Positions 7,688-16,469 of a stretch of 19,878 bases of DNA are shown piece after piece (within the stretch, counting starts at the first letter, position 1; every line of letters begins with the position of its first letter). The DNA is from Bacteroidota bacterium (lineage in GTDB: Bacteria > Bacteroidota > Ignavibacteria > Ignavibacteriales > Ignavibacteriaceae). The position numbers were made by a program, and so were the translations under genes. Location of the stretch: contig JAEYUD010000137.1 in assembly GCA_023433685.1 (NCBI GenBank), positions 1 through 19,878 on the forward strand. The letters run 5' to 3'. The notes below the pieces were generated by a model. That model worked only from the letters and a program-made list of their open reading frames with translations, had not been told where the DNA came from and did not search any database.

Positions 7688-7710
7688 TCTTGAAATAAGA
7701 TTTAATTGGA

Positions 7711-7743
7711 GAGGCTGCCTCGGAAGGGGTAGCCTCTTTTTTT
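7711..7743 (+). terminator. Rho-independent terminator after the T9SS cargo gene
   Basis: GAGGCTGCC at 7711-7719 pairs with GGTAGCCTC at 7728-7736 (nine pairs, one of them G-T), and seven T residues follow at 7737-7743. It lies 24 nt after the TAA stop. This is the clearest intrinsic terminator in the window. Confidence 0.9.
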
Positions 7744-7781
7744 ATTTACTGCAATGCTTAAATTTCCCTTTTCAATAATCT

Positions 7782-7789
7782 TAAGTTTG
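7782..7789 (+). promoter_or_regulatory. Possible -7 element (TAAGTTTG) before the amidohydrolase gene
   Basis: TAAGTTTG is a full match to TAnnTTTG, but no TTG is found at the expected -33 distance. If used, transcription would begin around 7795, just past the upstream ATG at 7794. That would favour the internal ATG at 7851 as the start, or a near-leaderless message. Confidence 0.3.
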
Positions 7790-7793
7790 TGAT

Positions 7794-9446
7794 ATGAACC
7801 GGAAGTTTTTTTTCTTCTTTTTGATACTGGTAATTAATGGGATACCACAGATGAAACAGACTCTCTACAAGAATGGCACTATCTACACGGGCGACGATAA
7901 AGCAAAACGTGTGCAATGTGTAGTTACAGAAGGTGAGTACATAGTATACTCAGGTGAATTGGATGGAGCGGCGAAAGTCCTCAAAAAAGATCATGAGACA
8001 ATTGATCTTAATGGCGCTCTTATGCTGCCCGGGCTTTCCGATAATCATGTCCATTTTATTTCGGGTGGAGAATATCTCGGTGGACTCGATCTAAGACCCG
8101 CGAAAAGCAGAAAAGAGTTCAGGGATATTCTGAAGAAATACATAAGTGAAAAAGGGAAAGGGGAGTGGATCACTGGTGGTGACTGGGATCATGAAGCCTG
8201 GGAGGTTAAAGACCTTCCCACTAAAGAGATGATAGATGACATCTCACCTGAAAATCCAGTGTTGATATACAGGTTTGACGGGCACATTGCACTTGCTAAC
8301 TCGATCGCCCTTAAGCTTGCCGGAATCAATGGCTCGACACCCCAACCTGCAGGTGGTGAGATAAGGCGTGACAAAAATACAGGTGAACCAACAGGAATCC
8401 TTGTTGATAAAGCAATGCCTTTGGTTTCCTCGCTTGTTCCCGATCCCACTGAGAAAGAAATCGAAGCATCTTTACTGCGAGCCCTTAAAGAAGCTGCCCG
8501 TCTTGGGCTCACCATGGTTCATGACATCACTTATAAAAACGATCTTAAAGTTTATCAAACATTTGAAAAATCTGGGAAGCTGACTTGCAGGATATATACA
8601 CGATTGCCGATCGCTGATTTCAGGAACCTGACCTCGATCGGGATCGAAAGTGGTTTCGGATCGGACATGCTGAAGACGGGCTCACTTAAGGCATTTGCTG
8701 ATGGCTCTCTTGGTGCAGCGTCCGCCTGGTTTTTTGAGCCATACTCGCATGACAAGAACAATACCGGCCTCCCAATGGATATCATAACAAACGATAGCTT
8801 AAGGAAATGGGCGTTTGAAGCGGATGCAGCCGGTTTGCAATTGTCAATTCACGCCATTGGAGACAGGGCCAACAATTACATTCTTGATATGTTTGGTGAG
8901 ATAGTGGCAAAAAATCCCAAATGGGACAGAAGGTTCAGAATTGAACACGCCCAGCACCTAAGAATTCAGGATATACCCAAATTCAGGCAATTCGGGGTAA
9001 TCGCGTCAGCGCAGCCGTATCATTGTATTGATGACGGAGTCTGGGCTTACAAAAGATTGGGAGAGGATAGGGTTTCGTCGTCGTACCGATTCGCGGATCT
9101 GTTGAAATCAGGAGCGCATCTCTGTTTCGGATCTGACTGGTCTGTAGCTCCGTTGAATCCATTTCTGGGGATCTATGCCGCTGTCACCCGGAGAACACTT
9201 GACGGTAAAAACCCCGGCGGCTGGATACCGGATCAGAAGATATCCGTTGAGGATGCTGTTAAAGGGTACACGATTGAAAACGCCTATGCCTCTTTTATGG
9301 AAAACAAACTCGGCACTATTGAACCGGGTAAATACGCTGATTTTACGATCATTGACAGGGATATCTTCAAAATTGATCCTGAACTGATCAAAGATACTAA
9401 AGTGATTATGACAGTGGTAAACGGAAAAACCGTTTACAGACAGTGA
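7794..9446 (+). CDS. Amidohydrolase family protein (YtcJ-like, metal-dependent)
   Basis: A 550-residue amidohydrolase-superfamily protein of the amidohydrolase_3/YtcJ type. The metal-binding HxH is at His85-His87 in LPGLSDNHVHF. A conserved Lys299 lies in LKAFADGSLGA, the position of the bridging lysine in this family. Further ligands are His353 (SIHAIGDRA), His385 (RIEHAQHL) and the catalytic Asp448 (FGSDWSVAP). The C-terminal LGTIEPGKYADFTIIDRD is the usual small beta-sandwich segment. YtcJ-type enzymes hydrolyse amide or related bonds; the substrate is unknown. The start is ambiguous. ATG 7794 adds MNRKFFFFFLILVINGIPQ, a hydrophobic stretch without a good cleavage site, whereas ATG 7851 gives MKQTLYKNGTIYTGD, a natural cytoplasmic start. 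Neither has a strong ribosome-binding site. It follows a terminator and converges directly with prmA. Confidence 0.88.
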   Translation: MNRKFFFFFLILVINGIPQMKQTLYKNGTIYTGDDKAKRVQCVVTEGEYIVYSGELDGAAKVLKKDHETIDLNGALMLPGLSDNHVHFISGGEYLGGLDLRPAKSRKEFRDILKKYISEKGKGEWITGGDWDHEAWEVKDLPTKEMIDDISPENPVLIYRFDGHIALANSIALKLAGINGSTPQPAGGEIRRDKNTGEPTGILVDKAMPLVSSLVPDPTEKEIEASLLRALKEAARLGLTMVHDITYKNDLKVYQTFEKSGKLTCRIYTRLPIADFRNLTSIGIESGFGSDMLKTGSLKAFADGSLGAASAWFFEPYSHDKNNTGLPMDIITNDSLRKWAFEADAAGLQLSIHAIGDRANNYILDMFGEIVAKNPKWDRRFRIEHAQHLRIQDIPKFRQFGVIASAQPYHCIDDGVWAYKRLGEDRVSSSYRFADLLKSGAHLCFGSDWSVAPLNPFLGIYAAVTRRTLDGKNPGGWIPDQKISVEDAVKGYTIENAYASFMENKLGTIEPGKYADFTIIDRDIFKIDPELIKDTKVIMTVVNGKTVYRQ

Positions 9447-9449
9447 TCA
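9444..9449. other. TGATCA palindrome holding the stop codons of two convergent genes
   Basis: TGA at 9444-9446 ends the amidohydrolase on the plus strand. The next three bases (TCA) are the reverse complement of the TGA ending prmA on the minus strand. The two coding regions abut with no spacer, so neither transcript has its own terminator here and both must read into the opposite gene. Confidence 0.95.
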
Positions 9450-10298
9450 TCTTTGTAATTCGAACACAAGGCTGATCCACTCATTTTCGCCCGTTTTTTC
9501 AATGAATCTGTAACCAAGGTTCTGATAGACGGGCATTATTATTTCTTCATCAGTGATCAGTAATCCGGAAAGAATCAAAGTGCCACCTGGCACCTGGCGT
9601 TCAACGAGATCGTTAGCGATCTCGATAAGAACATCCCTCTGGATATTCGCCACAATAAGATCAAAATCCCTCTCCTCAATGTCACGGGTTTCACATATCC
9701 GTATCTCGACAATATCTTCAACACTGTTCAGTTTTACATTTTCGAGGCCATTCTCGAGGCACCAGTCATCATTATCGAAAGCGATAGCCCGTTTAGAACC
9801 GAGTTTAATTGATGCTATGGCGAGAATTGCAGTACCCGCTCCGGCATCAAGAACGAAGTTTCTGTTTCGCCCGTATTTTTCAAGGAGGCCAAGAATAAGC
9901 CTGGTGGTTTCGTGCTCTCCGGTTCCGAACGACATTTTAGGGTCGATCTCGATCACTATCTCACCCGGTTCGGGAGAATATTGAACAAAAGTTGGTTTAA
10001 CGGCGAACATTGTGCCCGCCTTTAACACCTTGAGATTCTTTTGCCACTCCTCATTCCAGTTGTGTTTTTCGAGTTTCTCAACCAGCATGTCAAACTTCTC
10101 GACCACGCCGGCTTCCACAAGCCCGATAAGACTTGAATTAATGTTTTCTCTCTTTTGCGAATCCAGTTCAGAGAAAAAAAGTTTTACAGTGTTATTTTCG
10201 AGGTTCATTCCATCGGGTTCGAACATCCAAAGGAAAGCCGCGTTCTCATCGTCAAGAGCGGGGTCAGTAGTGATATTTATCTGGAAAAAATGTTTCAT
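9447..10298 (-). CDS. prmA: PrmA, ribosomal protein L11 methyltransferase
   Basis: A 283-residue SAM-dependent methyltransferase. PrmA trimethylates lysines and the N-terminus of ribosomal protein L11 in the cytoplasm. The N-terminal substrate-binding domain includes WNEEWQKN at 81-88, the family's conserved W-x-x-x-W patch. The linker motif is DPKMSFGTGEHETTRL at 119-134 (family GTGxHxTT). SAM motif I is LDAGAGTAILAI at 150-161, with acidic Asp175 at the end of strand 2 (AFDNDD). VANIQRDVL at 216-224 corresponds to the usual ANIL motif, and ILSGLL is at 242-247. The length is close to the family norm. Its stop codon abuts the stop of the amidohydrolase. About 100 bp separate its start from the divergent TonB-receptor gene. 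No Shine-Dalgarno is visible. Confidence 0.93.
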   Translation of the reverse strand: MKHFFQINITTDPALDDENAAFLWMFEPDGMNLENNTVKLFFSELDSQKRENINSSLIGLVEAGVVEKFDMLVEKLEKHNWNEEWQKNLKVLKAGTMFAVKPTFVQYSPEPGEIVIEIDPKMSFGTGEHETTRLILGLLEKYGRNRNFVLDAGAGTAILAIASIKLGSKRAIAFDNDDWCLENGLENVKLNSVEDIVEIRICETRDIEERDFDLIVANIQRDVLIEIANDLVERQVPGGTLILSGLLITDEEIIMPVYQNLGYRFIEKTGENEWISLVFELQR

Positions 10299-10399
10299 AT
10301 TTCTAAAATTGATTTGTTAATTTGACAATAAAATAGGATTTTAGAGCTGACGAATTTTAATTTAATTTACAGTAAAGTAACGTAAAAAAAAGAGTGATC

Positions 10400-13300
10400 A
10401 TGGAGAGACATCTACGATATTCTCACAAAAAATTCTCTTTCTCGCTGACAAAAATATTCTTTTTTGTGATACTAATCGCAGGAACGACAATTCTTCAGGC
10501 GCAAAGAGGAAAACTCTCGGGAGAGATCAGGGACGCTCAGACAGGTGAAAGACTGCCCGGGGTTGCCGTCAGGATAGACGGAACAACCCTCGGGGGTGTT
10601 TCAGACCTCGATGGTAAGTATTTTATTCTAAACATACCCGCCGGTAAATACTCGGTAACCGCAAGTTATGTGGGATACGCAAAATATCTCGTATCCAATG
10701 TCGAGATTTTCATCGACCGTACGACCCAGCTTGATGTGATACTGAAACAATCGACTCTCGAAATGGATGAAGTTGTGGTTGTGGCTGAAAAGCCCAAGAT
10801 CATTAAGGATCAGACCTCTTCATCATCCACGATCGATAATGGTCAAATTGAAGCCGCTCCTATCGAAGGTCTACGTGGTATTCTTGATCTCACCGCAGGA
10901 TTCCAAAAGAACGAAAAGGGCACCTATTCTGTGAGAGGGTCAGGTTCCTATGAGGTAAATTATCAGATCAACGGTGTTGACCAGATCAATTCAGCCACCA
11001 CATCGCCCGGTTCGTTCGGCGTTGAAAAGGCGGATAACTCATGGAAATATGATGTTAACCCCATCGGGGTGCAGCAGATGCAGTTGATTTCAGGTGGTTT
11101 TTCCGCGGAATATGGCAATGCTCAGGCCGGTGTAGTGAAAGTTGTGCTTAAGGAAGGTTCACCGCGTCTTTCCGGTGAAGTCAGAGTTGAATACAGACCA
11201 CCCGGTCAGTACCACTTCGGCACATATCTCTATGACAAATCACTCTACGAGTGGCAGAGGTGGGGCACACTCGACAGGTGGATGGCGTACCGCGATTCCT
11301 CATTCTTCCTACAAGACCTCGGCATAACCTCGGAAGGCCGGTACAAATGGCTCTACGATAAAGTAAGGAACGGAACTGCCACCCCGGATCAGGTCAGTGC
11401 CTGGAACAGCATCCTTGACAGGGAGATAAACTGGGCTTACAACACCTGGTTGGGCAACCACACTCCCGGCGATAACAATCCGTTGGGTGTTTACGATTAC
11501 CGTGAAAGAGCCTACACAAAAGTTATGGTTGGAATTGGTGGTCCCCTTGGTAAAGACCCTGATAAACTGAAATTTTTCTTTTCGGGTGAATACAAGAAAA
11601 ACCCAACGAGGCTTCCCACCTCGGAGAAGGATCAGATTTCGCAGAATTACATGCTGAACCTCACTTACACTCCCACGACTGCTCATAAGCTGAAGTTATT
11701 ACTCGGCTATCAGCTTTACAGGGGAGGTATATGGTCAGGTTCCAGCGATATCAGGTGGGCAGGTTTGGCTTTCTCACCACCTTCCACTTCGTATAAATAT
11801 TATGTGCTGATCGATCCGATCAGAACGGAGCAGACGGTTACACAAAGTCTGAACTACGTCTACACTATTGACGCCAAATCATTTTTTGAAGCCACCATCA
11901 CCCACATGAGTGAAAAATATGAACTCCCTTACGAATATCTTACAAGTTATTCGCAGCAAAGGGATGTTCTTGACTCGCTCTACGATGTTAATGGTGGAAA
12001 TATTCTTAAGCCCGGCGCGTGGTGGGACACTCAATATTTCAGAGCCCCCGACGCGTTCAGTACCCTCTATTATCAGGACACAAGAACCGAATACTGGGCT
12101 GCCAACCTCGATTTTACCAGTCAGATCAACCAGGGCAATCTGCTAAAAGCCGGTTTAAGGCTCTACTACTGGGATCTGTACAATAATGGTGTTAACTCAC
12201 GTTTCAAAGCTAACGCCCTTGTAGCGACTACCGGCGTAGCTGAGTATTACACTGCACAGCCCTACAATATTGCCTTTTACATCCAGGATAAAATGGAATA
12301 TGAGGGAATGATCGCCAACATAGGTGTGAGGGCCGAGGCTTATAATTTTGGCTCCGATATACCGGTTGATCCCTTTAACATTGTTTATGTGGGAACTGAA
12401 GGACCTGAGACAGGAAACCTTAACACCGAGAAATCGAAAACCTATTTTATGCTCCTCCCAAGGATCGGACTTTCATTCCCGATCGGAGAAAATACCGCTT
12501 TCAGGCTTCAATATGGTCATTTTACTTCAATGCCCACATTCAGCCAGGCTCTCTCGAACCGTGGAAACAAAGGAATTGTGGGTTACGGTAACGCGAACCT
12601 TGAGCCGAAGAAAACGATTCAGTATGAGTTCGGACTTCAGCAGTTAATTGATGACGATAACAGGATCGATCTTGCTCTTTACTATAACGACAGGGTATCG
12701 CAGATTGGCCTTTTAAGGTATGCTGCCTTTACGGGTACAGTGCTGAACAGTCCTTCAGCCTACACTTCCGACAACACGCCACTGTTTAATTACACCACAT
12801 TTTCGAACAACGCGTTCGGCGCTACACTCGGATTTGAAATCTCACTTGAAAAAGTGAATCCCAAGAACTGGATGTACAGGTTCACATACAGTATCTCGCA
12901 GACCTCGGAAGGTAACTACGGGGCTCAGGTGATTTACCCGACTTCATCCGCGGCGGCGGAATCTCGTGACTATACCGGTGAGTTTCTTTCGGGAAATGAC
13001 AGGACTCACAATTTCAGAGCCCTCCTTCAGTATAACTGGGGAACCGGTGAAGGGCCCGAGTTATTCGGTGTAAATCTGCTTGAAAACTCGAGCATAAGCT
13101 TCATTTACTCTGTTCAGTCCGGTACACCTTTTACTTACCGCACTTCGTTTGACCTGAAGGATATCGTGAACAACAGACGTTATCCACTTGAGTCGAATTT
13201 CGACGTAAACTTTACGAAGAATGTGGTGCTTGAAGGGGGATACCGCTTTGTTATCGGACTAAGGATTATGAACCTGTTCGACAACAAGTGGCTTACACCC

Positions 13301-13456
13301 GTCACCGGAAATGATCTTATCAACTGGGTTGAAGACGGCACTACCATCGATCAACCGGGTAACGATCCCTCAAGGATCAGCTACATTTCCTCTTTCTACA
13401 AGGCTTTCAAAAATATTCCGAGACAGGTTTTCTTCACAATCGGATTTGGTTTCTAA
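10400..13456 (+). CDS. TonB-dependent outer-membrane receptor with N-terminal carboxypeptidase-regulatory-like domain
   Basis: About 1018 residues. The signal peptide (hydrophobic core IFFFVILIAGTTILQAQ) ends near residue 35. Residues about 37-120 are a carboxypeptidase-regulatory-like domain (LSGEIRDAQTGERLPGVAVR, then GKYFILNIPAGKYSV). The plug follows from about 127 (MDEVVVVAEKP, SVRGSGSYEVNYQINGVD, GFSAEYGNAQAGVV), and the rest is a large beta-barrel ending in Phe (FFTIGFGF). It should import a ligand using TonB energy or serve as a surface receptor. It does not show the typical SusC sequence signatures, so 'SusC-like' is only by analogy. A GTG at 10394 is in frame two codons earlier; ATG 10400 has a better start codon and an AAAGAG upstream. 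It heads a long plus-strand run of exported proteins, 19 bp before the next gene. Confidence 0.9.
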   Translation: MERHLRYSHKKFSFSLTKIFFFVILIAGTTILQAQRGKLSGEIRDAQTGERLPGVAVRIDGTTLGGVSDLDGKYFILNIPAGKYSVTASYVGYAKYLVSNVEIFIDRTTQLDVILKQSTLEMDEVVVVAEKPKIIKDQTSSSSTIDNGQIEAAPIEGLRGILDLTAGFQKNEKGTYSVRGSGSYEVNYQINGVDQINSATTSPGSFGVEKADNSWKYDVNPIGVQQMQLISGGFSAEYGNAQAGVVKVVLKEGSPRLSGEVRVEYRPPGQYHFGTYLYDKSLYEWQRWGTLDRWMAYRDSSFFLQDLGITSEGRYKWLYDKVRNGTATPDQVSAWNSILDREINWAYNTWLGNHTPGDNNPLGVYDYRERAYTKVMVGIGGPLGKDPDKLKFFFSGEYKKNPTRLPTSEKDQISQNYMLNLTYTPTTAHKLKLLLGYQLYRGGIWSGSSDIRWAGLAFSPPSTSYKYYVLIDPIRTEQTVTQSLNYVYTIDAKSFFEATITHMSEKYELPYEYLTSYSQQRDVLDSLYDVNGGNILKPGAWWDTQYFRAPDAFSTLYYQDTRTEYWAANLDFTSQINQGNLLKAGLRLYYWDLYNNGVNSRFKANALVATTGVAEYYTAQPYNIAFYIQDKMEYEGMIANIGVRAEAYNFGSDIPVDPFNIVYVGTEGPETGNLNTEKSKTYFMLLPRIGLSFPIGENTAFRLQYGHFTSMPTFSQALSNRGNKGIVGYGNANLEPKKTIQYEFGLQQLIDDDNRIDLALYYNDRVSQIGLLRYAAFTGTVLNSPSAYTSDNTPLFNYTTFSNNAFGATLGFEISLEKVNPKNWMYRFTYSISQTSEGNYGAQVIYPTSSAAAESRDYTGEFLSGNDRTHNFRALLQYNWGTGEGPELFGVNLLENSSISFIYSVQSGTPFTYRTSFDLKDIVNNRRYPLESNFDVNFTKNVVLEGGYRFVIGLRIMNLFDNKWLTPVTGNDLINWVEDGTTIDQPGNDPSRISYISSFYKAFKNIPRQVFFTIGFGF

Positions 13457-13475
13457 AATCAAGGTATTGCAAAAA

Positions 13476-15512
13476 ATGACAAGAGTAAAATTTAAATTAT
13501 TTATGCTGATGCTCGTTCTGGTATCAGGAGTGTACGCTCAGGTGGAATCACCTTTGCTCATCCTGAACAGGGGAGCTTTGTGGCACTCGCTTTCACCTTC
13601 TAAATCGGGTCCCGCGTACAACAACTGGGCGCCGACCGGTCCCACACTTGACTGGCCCGGGTTTGATGCATCGTGGATAGCAGAAAATATCGGCGGAACT
13701 GCCAGCCATATGGCAACAGGCGGTTTCTGGATAGGTGCCAAGAACAAAAAAGACTCGGTTATCACTGTGGAAGACTGGGCGATCTATGGTGCTTCTGTTT
13801 CCACAGAAGCCTCTTCAAAATATTCGCTCAAAACACACAGAAAGTTGTTCCCATCGGGTGAAAACTACTGGTTACAGGCGAATCCGCTTGTTGGTGAAGA
13901 GGTAGTCGAATCGATCTGGGAGTACAACCCAAATTTCTACACTCCCAATCAGTCAGATGAGCTTCAACTCCCGTTAAGGGTTGTGAGGAGGGCTCACCAG
14001 TGGAGCGGCTCGAAAAGGGATGAAAACTATATTCTTTACGAATATTACTTTATTAACATCTCTTCAGAGATCAAAGCTGCTTACCCAACAAAGAATGTTA
14101 CCGACACGCTGCACGGTGTGCAGATGCTTCTGACTTATGCCCTGCAGGCAAATTCAAGGTCATGGAGAGTACTTTTCCCCCAGGAAACCAATGGTGCCAG
14201 AAACGCTAAAGTTGTTTACGACAGAACAAATAAGCTGTTTCAGGCTGAAAACGCTAACTATGGTTTCACCAACTCACTTGGAAGAGTCGTAAATGGCATT
14301 CCACAAGGTGAATGGCTCGCGCCGGGGTATGCCGGAGTTAAACTTGTTTATTCCTCACCCGATTCAACCGGGATAGCCACCCGTGTTGACGAGACAAAGC
14401 TTGGCTGGTCGCAAGGTGAAACCACCCTCGATCTTTCCGGTCCCTTCAATGGTGTGGCAGGATATAATGAAGATAAATACCGTGCTATAAAGTACCCGAC
14501 CAATCTTTTCAGATTTGTGCAGTTCCCGCGGAATCTCACGGACACCACGTTTATTAACAATGCCAGAAAATGGTCGGTTATGTCGTTGGGTCCCTGGGAA
14601 ATGAAACCGGGCGACACAGTGAAGATAGTGCTGGCTGAGATTGTTGCCGGGATGGACTACTCTTACGCTCTCGACAAGTCAATCTCACCGAGTGTGATCT
14701 TCAATCAGAGCTACACACAGAATTTTATTCCTGCCGTAAGAAGGGCACAGCTCACTTACGATAATAAATTCAATCATCCTGATCCACCGGCTGCCCCAAA
14801 GTTCAATGTGAATTTTTATCAGGGAGCCGAGAGGAAAGTGGCTAATGTCATCACTTGGGAAAACAGCGTGGAAGCTATACCTGATCCGGATGATGGCGTG
14901 CTTGACCTCGCCGGATACAGGATCTATCGGTCTGATTTTCTGCCTGTTGGCCCCTGGACGATGATCGCGGATATTAAAAAAGGTGATCCCGTTTATAACA
15001 CCGGGACATCGTATTCTTACATCGACTCGACAGTGCAGATCGGCACAGGCTACTACTATTCGATCACCGCGTACGATACCGGTAAGGCTTTCTGGACGAT
15101 AAATCCTGCCCAGAGATTCCCCGAGACAGGAAATACAGTCCGTGTTCCAGCGATGGAAACTTCGATTTTCGCGAACAGGACGACAAGGCCATTTCTTGCT
15201 ACACTTCCTGCTCCAGCCAGTGTAAATGAAGTGCTGGTTGTTCCAAACCCCTTCGTTATAGGTGAGGGGTCAAGTCAGCCGGGAGAAGCTGATCAGATCC
15301 AGTTCGTAAATGTTCCGAATCCGAGCGTGATCAGGATTTACACCGTACGAGGTGATCTGGTAAAGACCATAAATGTAGACGCGAACAGGGGTGGAATAAT
15401 AACATGGAATCAGGTGACCGATTACGGACAGTACGTTGAAAGCGGTGTATACATTTTTCATGTGGAGTCGCAGTATGGTAATTCCACCGGTAAATTCGCG
15501 ATCGTGAGGTGA
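13476..15512 (+). CDS. Secreted surface protein with FnIII-like segment and T9SS/FlgD-type C-terminal domain
   Basis: A 678-residue exported protein. The signal peptide is MTRVKFKLFMLMLVLVSGVYAQ, with the mature protein starting near VESPLL. This start (ATG 13476) is preferred because the reading frame upstream lies inside the receptor gene and gives an unlikely N-terminus. The first 450 residues are aromatic-rich, beta-type sequence with no family I recognise. Residues about 453-530 (VITWENSVEA, DLAGYRIYRS, YYYSITAYDTG) look like a FnIII module. Residues about 583-678 (VLVVPNPFVIGEG, RIYTVRGDLVKTI, VESGVYIFHVES) resemble the T9SS type A / FlgD-like sorting domain, though the classic NPFNP motif is reduced to PNPF. 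Position between a TonB receptor and a PorV-like protein suggests a surface partner of the receptor, perhaps ligand-binding as SusD is elsewhere. That role is inference. Confidence 0.8.
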   Translation: MTRVKFKLFMLMLVLVSGVYAQVESPLLILNRGALWHSLSPSKSGPAYNNWAPTGPTLDWPGFDASWIAENIGGTASHMATGGFWIGAKNKKDSVITVEDWAIYGASVSTEASSKYSLKTHRKLFPSGENYWLQANPLVGEEVVESIWEYNPNFYTPNQSDELQLPLRVVRRAHQWSGSKRDENYILYEYYFINISSEIKAAYPTKNVTDTLHGVQMLLTYALQANSRSWRVLFPQETNGARNAKVVYDRTNKLFQAENANYGFTNSLGRVVNGIPQGEWLAPGYAGVKLVYSSPDSTGIATRVDETKLGWSQGETTLDLSGPFNGVAGYNEDKYRAIKYPTNLFRFVQFPRNLTDTTFINNARKWSVMSLGPWEMKPGDTVKIVLAEIVAGMDYSYALDKSISPSVIFNQSYTQNFIPAVRRAQLTYDNKFNHPDPPAAPKFNVNFYQGAERKVANVITWENSVEAIPDPDDGVLDLAGYRIYRSDFLPVGPWTMIADIKKGDPVYNTGTSYSYIDSTVQIGTGYYYSITAYDTGKAFWTINPAQRFPETGNTVRVPAMETSIFANRTTRPFLATLPAPASVNEVLVVPNPFVIGEGSSQPGEADQIQFVNVPNPSVIRIYTVRGDLVKTINVDANRGGIITWNQVTDYGQYVESGVYIFHVESQYGNSTGKFAIVR

Positions 15513-15513
15513 T
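15506..15513 (+). promoter_or_regulatory. Ribosome-binding site (GAGGTGAT) deciding the PorV-like start
   Basis: GAGGTGAT, inside the last codons and stop of the preceding gene, is 7 nt before ATG 15521. It favours that ATG, which opens a proper signal peptide, over the in-frame GTG at 15509. Confidence 0.7.
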
Positions 15514-15520
15514 AAGAACT

Positions 15521-16459
15521 ATGAAACTGAAAAATTTTATCCTTTTGCTTCTTATCGTGCAGCCCCTGCTTTTCGCGCAGGAGTTCAAGAAAACCGCGAC
15601 TGCCGGGTTTGTTTTTCTTCAAATTCCCGTCACTGCCAGAAGCGCGGCTTTAGGTGAGTCATCTGTTGCCCTTTCTGACATGGGAGCATCTTCGGTTTTC
15701 TCGAACGCTGCAGGTCTGGGCTTCAACGACAGGCAACACTCATTCTCTGCTTCATATTCCCCGTGGATAGCAGATATAAAACACTACGCGGCAGCTTACG
15801 CTTACAACACCGACTTCGGAGTTTTTGCGCTTGGTGCCGTGGCTGTTGATTACGGTACGATGAAGAAAACCAAGAAGACCGCGGGACAGAAAGTGTACGA
15901 CGTGCTTGGCAATTTCTCTGCCAACGCGATCGCGCTTGGGCTCAGTTATTCCAGGGCATTAACCGATAAATTTTCATTCGGACTTACAGTTAAATATGTA
16001 AGAGAAGGTATTGATGATTATTCGGCGAACAATGTTCTGTTCGATGGCGGAGTGCTGTATTACACAGGATTCAAATCATTGCGACTTGGTGCTTCGATCC
16101 AGAATTTTGGAGTCGAGACCAAGTATATCAACGATCCGTTCAAGATGCCCTCCGTGCTTAAACTTGGGCTCGCCGCGGAGATTTTCGGCGATATGAAATC
16201 GGAGTACAGGGTTACAGGCATTGTTGAAGCCCTGCACCCCAATGATGGTGATGAAAGAATGAACGCCGGACTTGAAATAGGCTGGAAAAACATGGTAATA
16301 CTCCGCGGCGGATACAAGTTCTTCTACGATGAAGAAACATGGAGTGTGGGCGTGGGGGTCAACCCCTCGACTCAGATTCCTGTTTCGGCTGATTTTTCTT
16401 TCGCGGACTATGGACGCCTCGGCAACATCCTTCGTTTTACATTAAATCTGAATTATTGA
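15521..16459 (+). CDS. PorV/PorQ-family outer-membrane beta-barrel protein
   Basis: About 312 residues. The signal peptide MKLKNFILLLLIVQPLLFAQ is followed by EFKKTATAGFVFLQIPVTARSA. The segment PVTARSAALGESSVALSDM, then SSVFSNAAGLGF, is the diagnostic N-terminal region of the PorV/PorQ family (small residues, ARxAAxG, NPAGL-like). Repeating amphipathic strands and a terminal aromatic residue (RFTLNLNY) fit a FadL-like barrel. PorV carries T9SS cargo from the translocon to the attachment complex and PorQ has a related role. Many phyla carry several paralogues next to cargo genes, so this copy is probably a locus-specific helper for the protein at 13476-15512 rather than the housekeeping PorV. 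That pairing is inferred from adjacency (8 nt gap). Confidence 0.85.
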   Translation: MKLKNFILLLLIVQPLLFAQEFKKTATAGFVFLQIPVTARSAALGESSVALSDMGASSVFSNAAGLGFNDRQHSFSASYSPWIADIKHYAAAYAYNTDFGVFALGAVAVDYGTMKKTKKTAGQKVYDVLGNFSANAIALGLSYSRALTDKFSFGLTVKYVREGIDDYSANNVLFDGGVLYYTGFKSLRLGASIQNFGVETKYINDPFKMPSVLKLGLAAEIFGDMKSEYRVTGIVEALHPNDGDERMNAGLEIGWKNMVILRGGYKFFYDEETWSVGVGVNPSTQIPVSADFSFADYGRLGNILRFTLNLNY

Positions 16460-16464
16460 GGAGG
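16459..16464 (+). promoter_or_regulatory. Consensus Shine-Dalgarno (AGGAGG) overlapping the PorV-like stop codon
   Basis: AGGAGG begins at the last base of the TGA at 16457-16459 and lies 5 nt before ATG 16470. It is the strongest ribosome-binding site in the window and supports efficient re-initiation on the next gene. Confidence 0.8.
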
Positions 16465-16469
16465 ATGAA

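Noticed and set aside
10322..10350. TTGACA resembling a sigma70 -35 box before the TonB receptor
   Set aside because: No -10 at a suitable distance, and this lineage uses a different consensus; likely chance in AT-rich DNA.
10394..10399. GTG start for the TonB receptor
   Set aside because: Adds only two codons; ATG 10400 is the better start codon with AAAGAG upstream.
10400..13456. Calling the receptor a true SusC
   Set aside because: No SusD gene follows and typical SusC sequence signatures were not seen; only the general TonB-dependent receptor family is supported.
13311..13475. In-frame extension of the secreted protein upstream into the receptor gene
   Set aside because: It would overlap the receptor coding region by about 146 bp and bury the signal peptide; ATG 13476 gives a clean exported N-terminus.
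15509..15520. GTG start for the PorV-like gene overlapping the previous stop
   Set aside because: ATG 15521 has a well-spaced GAGGTGAT and opens the signal peptide directly.
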